64,000 bases of DNA. Origin: Methylobacterium platani (GTDB taxonomy: Bacteria > Pseudomonadota > Alphaproteobacteria > Rhizobiales > Beijerinckiaceae). Positions 17,692-25,829 of this stretch are shown here, one piece after another. The DNA is taken from assembly GCF_001653715.1 (NCBI RefSeq), contig NZ_LWHQ01000017.1, positions 162,745-226,744 on the forward strand. The letters run 5' to 3'. Within the stretch, counting starts at the first letter, position 1. Each line of letters begins with the position of its first letter. A program made the position numbers and the translations under genes. Under the pieces are notes generated by a model. It saw nothing but the letters and a program-made list of their open reading frames with translations, had not been told where the DNA came from and ran no database searches.

Positions 17692-18677
17692 GCGCGCCTC
17701 CCGATCTTCGCCGCCAGCCCCGCGAGGCCGCCGCGGGAGAGGAGCACGACGGCCACCAGCATCAGCCCGAGGCCGAGGCGCCAATGGTCGGAATAGTGCG
17801 CCAGCACCTCTTCGAGCGCGATCAGCGCCGCGGCGCCGGCCACCGGCCCGACCAGCGTGCCCATGCCGCCGAGCACCACCATGACGATCAATTCGCCTGA
17901 GCGCTGCCAGCTCATGTAGGCCGGCGAGACGAACTCGGCCTGGTTGGCGAGCAGCACCCCGGCGAGGCCGGCGATCGCCCCGGCGACGACGTAGGCGGTG
18001 AGCCGGTAGGGCAGGGGGGAGAAGCCGATCGCCTGCATCCGCACCGCGTTGTCCCGGCTGCCGCGCAGCACCCGGCCGAAGCGCGAGGCGACGACGCGGC
18101 GGAGCACCAGCAGCGCCACCGCCAGCACGGCCAGCACCAGGTAGAACAGGGCGGGATCGCCCTCGATCAGCCGCATCCCGAACAGGGTCGAGCGGCCGGA
18201 CAGCGGCAAGCCGTCGTCGCCGCCGTAAGCCGCGAGCGAGACCATGAAGAAATACGCCATCTGCCCGAAGGCCAGCGTGATCATGATGAAGTAGACGCCG
18301 CGGGTGCGGAGGCTGATCGCCCCGGTGACGAGGGCGAAGAGCGCGCAAGTCACGGCCGCCACCGGCGCCTGCACCGCGAGGTCGCGGATCCCATGGGCGT
18401 CGAGGATGCCGACCGCGTAGGCCCCGAGCCCGATGAAGGCGGCGTGGCCGAACGACACCATCGCGCCGTAGCCGAGCACGAGGTCAAGGGAGAGGGCGGC
18501 GAGCCCGAAGATCATCATCCGGGTCGCGGTGACGACCAGGAAGGGCAGGCCGGCGGCCTCCGCCGCGACCGGCAGGGCGGCGAGCGCGGCGAGCGCCAGC
18601 CCGGCCAGCATCGTGCCGGGTATGGCGGCCCGGCGCCGGGGCGGTTCGGCGGCTACGCGGGCGACCAGGGTGTTCAT
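17688..18677 (-). CDS. livM: Branched-chain-type amino acid ABC transporter, permease LivM
   Basis: A 329-residue inner-membrane permease with about nine hydrophobic segments. The LivM signature LSLDLVLGYGAMVSFGHAAFIGLGAYAVGIL lies at about 60-90, and the EAA-like loop is ...SRDNAVRMQAIGFSPLPYRLTAYVVAGAIAGLAG. It overlaps livH by 4 bp. Confidence 0.9.
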   Translation of the reverse strand: MNTLVARVAAEPPRRRAAIPGTMLAGLALAALAALPVAAEAAGLPFLVVTATRMMIFGLAALSLDLVLGYGAMVSFGHAAFIGLGAYAVGILDAHGIRDLAVQAPVAAVTCALFALVTGAISLRTRGVYFIMITLAFGQMAYFFMVSLAAYGGDDGLPLSGRSTLFGMRLIEGDPALFYLVLAVLAVALLVLRRVVASRFGRVLRGSRDNAVRMQAIGFSPLPYRLTAYVVAGAIAGLAGVLLANQAEFVSPAYMSWQRSGELIVMVVLGGMGTLVGPVAGAAALIALEEVLAHYSDHWRLGLGLMLVAVVLLSRGGLAGLAAKIGRRA

Positions 18678-19597
18678 CGGGACCCCCGCGCCGGGAACAG
18701 GCCGGAGGGCCGGAAGAACAGGATCGCCGCCATCAGGATGTAGATCAGCATCGGGGCGAGCGTCCGCCCGGTCTGCGAGGCGGAAGAAGCATCCATCACG
18801 CTGCGCAGCAGGATCGGCCCGAAGGTGCGCCCGAGCTGGTCGGCGAGGCCGACGAGGAGCCCGGCCACGAAGGCGCCCCGCACCGAGCCGACGCCGCCGA
18901 TGACGATGACCACGAAGGTCAGGATCAGCACCGAATCGCCCATGCCGGGATCGACCGACAGGATCGGCGCCACCATCGCGCCGGCGAATCCCGCCAGCAT
19001 CGCGCCGAGGCCGAACACCACCAGGAACAGCCGGCGGATGTCGACCCCGAGCGCCGCCACCATCGGGCCGTTGCTGGCGCCGGCCCGCAGCCGCATCCCG
19101 AGCCGGGTGTGGTTGACGAGGAGGTGCAGGCCCAAGGCCGTGGCGAGGCCGGCGACGATGATCGCGACCCGGTAGAGCGGGTAGTGCAGGGTGCCGACGA
19201 GGCGGACCGAGCCCGACAGGGCGTCCGGCACCGGCACGCTCATCGGGGCAGCACCCCAGACGATGCGCACGCCCTCGTTGAGGATCAGGATCAGCCCGAA
19301 AGTGGCGAGCACCTGGTCGAGATGGTCGCGCCCGTAGAGGTGGCGCACCACCAGGAATTCCAGGGCGAGCCCGAAGGCGAGCGTCGCCGGCAGCGCCAGC
19401 AGCAGCCCGAGGCCGAAGCTGCCGGTGGCGGCGGTGAAGGTGGCTGCGAGGTAGGCGCCGATCATGTAGAGCGCGCCGTGGGCGAGGTTGATGAGGTCCA
19501 TCACCCCGAAGATCAGCGTCAGCCCGGCTGCCACCAGGAACAGCAGGATGCCGAGCTGGACGCCGTTCAGCGCCTGGATCAGGAACAGGTTGAGCAT
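18674..19597 (-). CDS. livH: Branched-chain-type amino acid ABC transporter, permease LivH
   Basis: A 307-residue permease with about eight membrane segments. The N-terminus LNGVQLGILLFLVAAGLTLIFGVMDLINLAHGALYMIGAYLA is the LivH signature. The C-terminal half has FVVIVIGGVGSVRGAFVAGLLVGLAD, the coupling-loop region. It starts 25 bp after the binding-protein gene. Confidence 0.9.
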   Translation of the reverse strand: MLNLFLIQALNGVQLGILLFLVAAGLTLIFGVMDLINLAHGALYMIGAYLAATFTAATGSFGLGLLLALPATLAFGLALEFLVVRHLYGRDHLDQVLATFGLILILNEGVRIVWGAAPMSVPVPDALSGSVRLVGTLHYPLYRVAIIVAGLATALGLHLLVNHTRLGMRLRAGASNGPMVAALGVDIRRLFLVVFGLGAMLAGFAGAMVAPILSVDPGMGDSVLILTFVVIVIGGVGSVRGAFVAGLLVGLADQLGRTFGPILLRSVMDASSASQTGRTLAPMLIYILMAAILFFRPSGLFPARGSR

Positions 19598-19622
19598 CGG
19601 CCCGGCATCCTTCGTCGGACGA

Positions 19623-20819
19623 TCACTTCATCTTGCACTCGGCGGCGTAGTTGTCCTGATAATTCGAAAAGATCTTCTCGGCGACCTGGGTCTCGTACTT
19701 GCCGTCCGGGCGCTTGGCCGCCTTGACGAGGTAGAAATCCTGGATCGGGTAGTGGTTGTTGCCGATCTTGAAGGGGCCGCGCAGGGACTGGAACTCGGCG
19801 GCCTTGAGGCCGGCGCGGATCGCGTCCTTGTCCTTCAGGTCGCCCTTGGCGCGCTTGACCGCGGCGTCGATCATCAGGGCGGCGTCGTAGGCCTGCATGG
19901 CGTAGGTGCCCGGCACGCTGCCGTACTTCTTCTCGTACGCCGCCACGAAGGCCTTGGATTGCGGATTGTCGAGGTCCGGAGCCCAGTTGGCGCCGCCGTA
20001 ATACCCCACCGCCGCGTCCTTCTGGGCCGGCAGGGTGCTCTCGTCGACCGTGAAGGCGGAGAGGAACGGGATCGTGCTCAGCCCCGCCTGCCGGTACTGG
20101 CGCACCAGGTTGACGCCCATGCCGCCGGGCATGAAGGCGAACACCGCGTCGGGCTGGGCCGCCGAGATCTGGGCGAGCTCGGCCGAGAAGTCGAGCTGGC
20201 CGAGCGGCGTGAACATCTCGTTCACCACCTCGCCCTTGTAGGAATGCTTGAACCCGGCGAGCGAGTCCTTGCCGGCCTGGTAGTTCGGTGCCAGCAGGAC
20301 GAGGCGCTTGTAGCCCTTGTTCTGGGCGTACTTGCCCAGCACCTCGTGCACCTGATCGTTCTGGTAGGAGGAGACGAACAGGTTCGGGTTGCACTCCGCC
20401 CCGGCATAGTTCGACGTGCCGGCATTGGGCGAGATCAGGAAGGCGCCGCCATCGGTCACCGGGCGCACCACCGCGCGCAGCACGTTGGAGAAGGTCGGCC
20501 CGACCACGAACTCGACCCGGTCGCGCTTCACCAGCTCCCGCGCCTTGTTGGTGGCCACATCCGGCTTGAGCTCGTCGTCGACCGTGACGACCTCGGCGTC
20601 GAGCCCGCCGAGCTTCTTGCCGAGCGTGTCGAGGGCCAGCAGGAAGCCGTCCCGGCCCTGCTCGCCGAGCACGGCCGAGGGGCCCGACAGGGTGAACATC
20701 AGCCCGACCCGGACCTTCCCCGATCCTTCCCCTTGGCCTTGCGCGGCGGCGGGACCGGCCAGCAGCGTGGCGCCCAACAGCGCGGTCGCGAGGAAGCTGG
20801 CGTTCCGGATCGACTTCAT
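19623..20819 (-). CDS. ABC transporter periplasmic binding protein (LivK-like)
   Basis: A 398-residue secreted binding protein with a signal peptide of about 26 residues (ends GPAAAQGQ). The type-I periplasmic fold starts with VRVGLMFTLSGPSAVLGEQGRDGFLLAL and continues with the VVTVDDELKPDVATNKARELV segment typical of the aromatic/amide branch of this family. It is the first gene of the operon and is divergent from the two-domain monooxygenase gene across a 395-bp control region. The ligand is inferred to be anthranilate or a related aromatic acid. Confidence 0.87.
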   Translation of the reverse strand: MKSIRNASFLATALLGATLLAGPAAAQGQGEGSGKVRVGLMFTLSGPSAVLGEQGRDGFLLALDTLGKKLGGLDAEVVTVDDELKPDVATNKARELVKRDRVEFVVGPTFSNVLRAVVRPVTDGGAFLISPNAGTSNYAGAECNPNLFVSSYQNDQVHEVLGKYAQNKGYKRLVLLAPNYQAGKDSLAGFKHSYKGEVVNEMFTPLGQLDFSAELAQISAAQPDAVFAFMPGGMGVNLVRQYRQAGLSTIPFLSAFTVDESTLPAQKDAAVGYYGGANWAPDLDNPQSKAFVAAYEKKYGSVPGTYAMQAYDAALMIDAAVKRAKGDLKDKDAIRAGLKAAEFQSLRGPFKIGNNHYPIQDFYLVKAAKRPDGKYETQVAEKIFSNYQDNYAAECKMK

Positions 20820-20944
20820 CCCGTGTGTCCCCTTCGTGTCGAGAGCATCGTCGGCACTTGTCCGGTGCGCCGCGGCCGAAGTCGAGTCGGCGCGGGAGGC
20901 GAGAGCGGCGCTTCTTTCGTCGGATCCCGTCCCCGGCCCACCCG

Positions 20945-20967
20945 GAATACTTTACGCATGAAATATC
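20945..20967 (-). promoter_or_regulatory. Candidate operator of the transporter operon promoter
   Basis: Read on the minus strand this site contains ATATTTCA, four bases, GTAAA-like TAAA, then TATTC. The same pattern, ATATTTCA-N4-TAAA, occurs in the opposite orientation at 21158-21180 before the divergent monooxygenase gene. A related palindrome occurs at 40946-40967. The MarR in this operon is the obvious candidate binder. The remainder of 20820-21214 contains the two promoters and no gene. Confidence 0.45.
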
Positions 20968-21157
20968 GTCTGGCAACCGCTCCTGATGATTTTTCCGCCC
21001 TGCCGCATCCTTGTGCAATGCAGCGAGCAGATTGCTGATAAACAAGCCGTTTTCGTCGCTGCATCGCAGCAATCGGACCGGTCCCTCGCGCGGGCCGGTA
21101 CGGACGGTCGGCATCCGGCGACGATCCGCCCCATGCCCCCTTGGCCCCCTTGCGCCA

Positions 21158-21180
21158 GAATATTTCAAGTATAAACTTTC
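21158..21180 (+). promoter_or_regulatory. Candidate operator of the monooxygenase/reductase promoter
   Basis: ATATTTCA-AGTA-TAAACTTTC lies 35-57 bp before the start codon and 22 bp before a perfect AGGAGG ribosome site at 21202-21207. It matches the site at 20945-20967 (read on the other strand) in ATATTTCA and TAAA with identical spacing, and matches 16 of 21 bases of the palindrome at 40947-40967. Confidence 0.45.
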
Positions 21181-21214
21181 TGCGTCGGCGAACCCGCCCT
21201 CAGGAGGATCCCCC

Positions 21215-23605
21215 ATGCGCGTCACGGTGATCGGCGGCGGACCCGGCGGCCTCTACTGCGCGCTCCTGACCAAGAAGCGCCGGCCCGACTGGCAGGTCGA
21301 GGTCTACGAGCAGAACCGGGCCGACGACACGTTCGGCTTCGGCGTGGTGTTCTCCGACGAGACCCTGCACGAGTTCCTGTCGCGCGATCCGCGTTCCTTC
21401 GCGCGCATCCAGGACGCCTTCTCGTACTGGGACGACGTCGCGATCCACAAGGAGGGCCGGGTGATGGCTTGCGGCGGCAACGGCTTTGCCGGGGTCAGCC
21501 GGATGCGCCTGCTCCGGATCCTGCAGGAGCGCTGCCGCGAGGAGGGCGTGGACCTCCATTTCGGCGAGAGCGTCCCGCCCGACCGGCTCAAGGAGCGCTT
21601 CCCCGATTCCGACGTGATCGTCGCCTGCGACGGCATCAACTCGCGCATCCGCGAGCACTTCCGCGAGGCGTTCCTCCCCGAGGTCGAGATCAAGTCCAAC
21701 CGGTTCTGCTGGATGGGCTCGACCCGGCCGATGGACGAGTTCAACTACTTCTTCCGCGAGACGCCGCACGGCATCGTCTGCGCCCATACCTACCAGTACG
21801 AGCCCGGCCGCTCGACCTGGGTGTTCGAGATGGACGAGGCCTGCTGGCAGGGCCACGGCTTCACCGAGGCCGACGAGGAGGGCTCGCGCCGGATCCTGGA
21901 AGACATCTACGCCGAGGAATTGCAGGGCCACGGCCTGCTCCTCAACCGCTCGACCTGGCGCCGCTTCCCGCGGATCTTCTGCCGCGCCTGGTCGCACGAC
22001 AACATCGTGCTGCTCGGCGACGCCAAGGCCTCGGCGCATTTCTCGATCGGCTCGGGCACCAAGCTCGCGATGGAATGCGCCATCGCGCTCTCGGACGCGC
22101 TGGTGGCGCATGCGGAGGAGGACGTCCAGGCGGCGTTCGCGGCCTACGACCGGGCGCGGCGCACCCCCTGCCAGGTCGTGCAGCACAATGCCGACGTGTC
22201 GCTCGCCTGGTTCGAGCACATGAACCGCTCCTGGGACATGGATGCGGAGCAGTTCTCCATGGTGGTGATGTGCCGGGCGAAGTCCGTCACCTACGACAAC
22301 CTGGTGGTGCGCGATCCCGCCTACGTGGCGGCGGTCGACGATGCGTTCTACGCCCGGCTCCACGCCGGGACCGGCGAGGATTACCGGGAGAGCCGGCCGA
22401 CGCCGATGTTCACGGGCCTCACTTTACGCGGGATGCGGATCCCGAACCGGGTCGCGATGGCACCGATGGCGCAGTACTCGGCCGACGAGGGCGGCAACCT
22501 CACCGACTGGCACTTCGTCCACTACACCTCGCACGCGCTCGGCGGCCCCGGCCTGCTCTTCACCGAGATGACCTGCCCGTCGCGTGAGGCCCGCATCACC
22601 CCCGGCTGCCCGGGGCTCTGGACCGACGCGCACGAGGCCCAATGGGCCCGCATCGTCGATTTCGTCCACGCCCACACCGAGACCAGAATCGTGATGCAGC
22701 TGGGCCATGCCGGCCGGAAAGGCTCGACGCAGGTCGGCTGGGAGCGGATGGACCGGCCGCTGCCCGCCGGCAACTGGCCGATCGTCTCGGCCTCGGCCCT
22801 CCCTTACCTCGACGGGGTGAGCCAGGTGCCGCAAGAACTCGACCGGGCCGGGATGGACCGGGTGCGCGACGACTTCGTGCAGGCGACCGGGCGGGCGGCG
22901 CGGGCAGGCTTCGACATGCTCGAGCTGCACTGCGCCCACGGCTACCTGATGGCCTCGTTCCTCTCGCCGCTGACCAACACCCGCACCGACGCCTATGGCG
23001 GGTCGATCGAGAACCGCCTGCGCTTTCCCCTCGAGGTCTTCGCGGCGATGCGGGCGGCCTGGCCGGCCGAGCGCCCGATGTCGGTGCGGATCTCCGCCAC
23101 CGACTGGGCCGAGGGCGGCATGAGCGAGGCCGACACGGTGGCGGTGGCGCAGGCCCTGCACGAGGCGGGATGCGACCTCGTCGACGTGTCGGCCGGCCAG
23201 ACCGTCGCCGACCAGCAGCCGGTCTACGGCCGGATGTTCCAGGTCCAGTTCGCCGACGCGATCCGCAATCGCGCCCGCAACCAGGCGCCGATGGCCGTGA
23301 TGGCGGTGGGCGCGATCACCGAGGCGGGCCAGGTCAACACCATCCTGCATACCCGCCGGGCCGACATCGTGGCGCTCGGCCGGCCGCACCTGTGGAACCC
23401 GAATTTCTGCCGCCAGGCCTCGGCCTGGTACGACGCCCGCACGCAGGCGTGGCCGAAGCCCTACCTGCCCGGCCGCGACCAGGCCCATCGCGAGCTGCCG
23501 AAGGCGCGCGAGCAGGAGATCGCGCTCCGGCGCAAGGCCCGGCCGCGGCCGCACCAGCCGGGGCAGGGGATGGGGCAGGAGTCGGGAAAGCAGGCGGCCG
23601 AGTAG
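21215..23605 (+). CDS. abmA: Two-domain 2-aminobenzoyl-CoA (or salicylyl-CoA) monooxygenase/reductase
   Basis: A 796-residue fusion. Residues of about 1-385 are a flavin monooxygenase (GGGPGG at 7-12, VACDGINSRIR, and GDAKASAHFSIGSGTKLAME). Residues of about 398-780 are an old-yellow-enzyme/2,4-dienoyl-CoA reductase-type TIM barrel (MRIPNRVAMAPMAQYSA, the HAGRKGS block, ELHCAHGYLMASFLSPLTN). The Azoarcus enzyme of this design adds oxygen to 2-aminobenzoyl-CoA and then reduces the ring; the same architecture is also annotated as salicylyl-CoA 5-hydroxylase. ATG 21215 has a perfect AGGAGG 7 bp upstream, so the longer open frame from 21011 is rejected. It is divergent from the operon encoding its partners. 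Confidence 0.88.
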   Translation: MRVTVIGGGPGGLYCALLTKKRRPDWQVEVYEQNRADDTFGFGVVFSDETLHEFLSRDPRSFARIQDAFSYWDDVAIHKEGRVMACGGNGFAGVSRMRLLRILQERCREEGVDLHFGESVPPDRLKERFPDSDVIVACDGINSRIREHFREAFLPEVEIKSNRFCWMGSTRPMDEFNYFFRETPHGIVCAHTYQYEPGRSTWVFEMDEACWQGHGFTEADEEGSRRILEDIYAEELQGHGLLLNRSTWRRFPRIFCRAWSHDNIVLLGDAKASAHFSIGSGTKLAMECAIALSDALVAHAEEDVQAAFAAYDRARRTPCQVVQHNADVSLAWFEHMNRSWDMDAEQFSMVVMCRAKSVTYDNLVVRDPAYVAAVDDAFYARLHAGTGEDYRESRPTPMFTGLTLRGMRIPNRVAMAPMAQYSADEGGNLTDWHFVHYTSHALGGPGLLFTEMTCPSREARITPGCPGLWTDAHEAQWARIVDFVHAHTETRIVMQLGHAGRKGSTQVGWERMDRPLPAGNWPIVSASALPYLDGVSQVPQELDRAGMDRVRDDFVQATGRAARAGFDMLELHCAHGYLMASFLSPLTNTRTDAYGGSIENRLRFPLEVFAAMRAAWPAERPMSVRISATDWAEGGMSEADTVAVAQALHEAGCDLVDVSAGQTVADQQPVYGRMFQVQFADAIRNRARNQAPMAVMAVGAITEAGQVNTILHTRRADIVALGRPHLWNPNFCRQASAWYDARTQAWPKPYLPGRDQAHRELPKAREQEIALRRKARPRPHQPGQGMGQESGKQAAE

Positions 23606-23654
23606 GTTGGCGCGCCCTCGGTCCGGAGGGGCGCGGGTCCTTCCCTCTCCCCGA

Positions 23655-23713
23655 CAGATCCCGGGCTTGCCCGGGATCTGCAAGTGAGGGATGAAGTCGG
23701 GCAAGCCCGACTT
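23655..23713. terminator. Two consecutive perfect hairpins after the monooxygenase gene
   Basis: CAGATCCCGGGC/GCCCGGGATCTG (12-base arms, TT loop, 23655-23680) is followed by AAGTCGGGC/GCCCGACTT (9-base arms, AA loop, 23694-23713). No T-run follows. The elements lie 50-110 bp after the stop and may terminate or protect the transcript. The remaining 23714-23933 is the leader of the chemoreceptor and shows nothing else. Confidence 0.55.
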
Positions 23714-23933
23714 CTCGCGCGGAGAGAGGGATGCCCGCGCCTCGTCCTGCCCTCCGATCGTCACCCGGACAGCCCTGCCGCCCACCCGACCGGCGGCTGT
23801 GCTGATTTTTGCGCCGGCATGAACCTTCTCGCGCCAGCAACGCCGCTCTTCATCAAGAGATAACAAGGCATCGCCTATGCAGGGACGCGCCTCGGATCAC
23901 GGGGCTGTCGCGTCGATGCCGGGCGGTTGCACG

Positions 23934-25619
23934 ATGAAATTGTCGATCAAGCATGTCCTGATCGGGACGATCATGACGCTGATGTTGTTCAGCGTGGCGC
24001 AGGGGGGTAACGGGATCTTGCGGCTGATGACGCTGCGGGACGACATCGTCGAGATCGCCAAGACCCGGATCCCGGCCTCGAACCTGATCAGCCAGATCTA
24101 CGCGGAAACGCAGAGCTACCGCATCCATCTCTACCGCTTCGTCGTCACCTCGACCGACGATGCCGCCTACGACCGCAACGAGCAGGCCCTGACCGACAGC
24201 CGCAAGGCGCTGGTCGACCTCCAGGCCCAGTACGAGCCGCTGATCTCCGGCCCCGAGGAGCGGGCGGCGTTCGGGCGCTTCGTCGCGCGGTGGAGCCGCT
24301 ACCTCGAGGGCCAGAAGATGGTGACGGGCGCGATGGCGGCCGGCGATCAGGCCACGGCGTTGGCCACCCTGACGGGCCCCGAGATGACCGCCACCAACGC
24401 CGAGGCGACCGGCGCCCTGAAGGCGATCGTCGCGATGAATGCCGGCGCCGCCCTGGCGAGCGCCGAGCACAGCAGCACCAGCGCCGGGACCGGCATCCTG
24501 GCGGCGGCGGTGATGACGGGCCTGGCGCTCGCGGCGGCGATCGGCGCCGCGATCTTCAGCCTCCTCGGCGTCGCCCGGCCGATCGCCCGCATGACCGCCG
24601 CGATGGGCCGGCTGGCGAACCACGACCTCGCGACGCCGATCCCCGGCACGGGCCGGCGCGACGAGATCGGCGCCATGGCGGCGGCCGTGCAGGTGTTCAA
24701 GGACGGGCTGATCCGCGCCCGCGCGCTGGAGGAGGAGACGGTGCTCGCCCGCGCCTCGGCCGAGGAGCAGCGCCGCGCCGGCATGCGCCAGATGGCGGAT
24801 GCCTTCGAGCGGGCGGTCGGCGGCATCGTCGGGCAGGTCTCGGCCGCGGCCATCGAGCTGCAGGCCACCGCCCAGACCATGACGGCGACCGCGACCCAGA
24901 CCGCCGCGCAATCGACCGCCGTCGCCGCCGCCGCCGAGGAGGCTTCCTCCAATGTCGGCACCGTCGCGGCCGCCGCCGAGGAGCTCGGGGCGTCCGTGCA
25001 GGAGATCGGCCGCCAGGTCGACGGCTCGGCGCAGCTGGCCCGCGCCGCCGTGGCCGAGGCCGGGCAGACCGCCGGTCAGGTCCGGGCGCTGACCGAGGCG
25101 ACCGCCCGGATCGGCGACGTGGTCGGGCTGATCTCGTCGATCGCGGCGCAGACGAATCTCCTGGCGCTCAACGCCACCATCGAGGCGGCCCGCGCCGGGG
25201 CGGCCGGCCGCGGCTTCGCCGTGGTGGCGGCCGAGGTGAAGGAACTCGCCGGCCAGACGGCCCGCGCGACCGAGGAGATCACCGGCCAGATCGCGGCGAT
25301 CCAGGCCTCGACCGGCCACGCGGCCGGCGCCATCGGCAAGATCACGGCGCGGATCGAGGAGATCTCGGGCGTGGCGACCTCGATCGCCGCGGCGGTCGAG
25401 GAGCAGGGCGCGGCGACCCAGGAGATCGTCCGCAACGTCAGCCAAGCCGCGGCCGGGACCGGCGAGGTCACCGGCAACATCGCCGGCGTGGCGGGGGCGG
25501 CCGAGGAGACCGGTGCGGCGGCCGCCCAGGTGCTGGCCTCGGCCTCCGAGCTGTCGCGCCAGTCCGAGCACCTCTCGGCCGAGGTGGCGCACTTCCTCGA
25601 CACCGTGCGGGCCGCCTGA
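23934..25619 (+). CDS. Methyl-accepting chemotaxis protein
   Basis: A 561-residue chemoreceptor from ATG 23934; the in-frame ATG at 23877 would put 19 charged residues before the membrane helix. TM1 is at about 8-28 and TM2 at about 185-210 ([22 protein letters not shown]), enclosing a roughly 155-residue four-helix periplasmic sensor domain. HAMP follows ([23 protein letters not shown]). The signalling hairpin tip is [39 protein letters not shown]. No C-terminal CheR-docking pentapeptide is present. The ligand is unknown; its neighbour encodes aromatic-acid catabolism, so sensing of such compounds is conceivable but only an inference. Confidence 0.92.
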   Translation: MKLSIKHVLIGTIMTLMLFSVAQGGNGILRLMTLRDDIVEIAKTRIPASNLISQIYAETQSYRIHLYRFVVTSTDDAAYDRNEQALTDSRKALVDLQAQYEPLISGPEERAAFGRFVARWSRYLEGQKMVTGAMAAGDQATALATLTGPEMTATNAEATGALKAIVAMNAGAALASAEHSSTSAGTGILAAAVMTGLALAAAIGAAIFSLLGVARPIARMTAAMGRLANHDLATPIPGTGRRDEIGAMAAAVQVFKDGLIRARALEEETVLARASAEEQRRAGMRQMADAFERAVGGIVGQVSAAAIELQATAQTMTATATQTAAQSTAVAAAAEEASSNVGTVAAAAEELGASVQEIGRQVDGSAQLARAAVAEAGQTAGQVRALTEATARIGDVVGLISSIAAQTNLLALNATIEAARAGAAGRGFAVVAAEVKELAGQTARATEEITGQIAAIQASTGHAAGAIGKITARIEEISGVATSIAAAVEEQGAATQEIVRNVSQAAAGTGEVTGNIAGVAGAAEETGAAAAQVLASASELSRQSEHLSAEVAHFLDTVRAA

Positions 25620-25661
25620 GGCCGATGTCGCCAAGGCGGTGCCTGCCCGCGACCTGATCCC

Positions 25662-25701
25662 TGAGACCGTGTCCGGAAGAGTCCTTCCGGACACGGTCTC
25701 A
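25662..25701 (+). terminator. Perfect 18-base-arm hairpin after the chemoreceptor gene
   Basis: Arms TGAGACCGTGTCCGGAAG (25662-25679) and its exact complement (25684-25701) enclose AGTC. It lies 43 bp after the stop codon. There is no T-tract, so intrinsic termination is not certain, but the stem is very stable. Confidence 0.65.
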
Positions 25702-25711
25702 TCCCCTCGCG

Positions 25712-25829
25712 CCGTGGCATCGACCCCGATGCCACGGCGTCCGGCGCATCGGCGCCGACGCGAGGAGAGAGATCTTGCGGGCTTCGCCGGCGCCGTCGAA
25801 CGGATCCGGTCGAAGGCGCGGCGGTATTA
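25712..25829. repeat. Two-hairpin intergenic repeat, copy B (inverted relative to copy A)
   Basis: It contains a hairpin with 11-base arms (25712-25722/25727-25737), a spacer with GGCGCATCGGCGCCGACGC, and a second, less perfect hairpin ending in GCGGTATTA. Read on the minus strand it starts TAATACCGC exactly as copy A at 4641 does, and the TAA is the stop codon of the outer-membrane protein gene. Confidence 0.8.
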
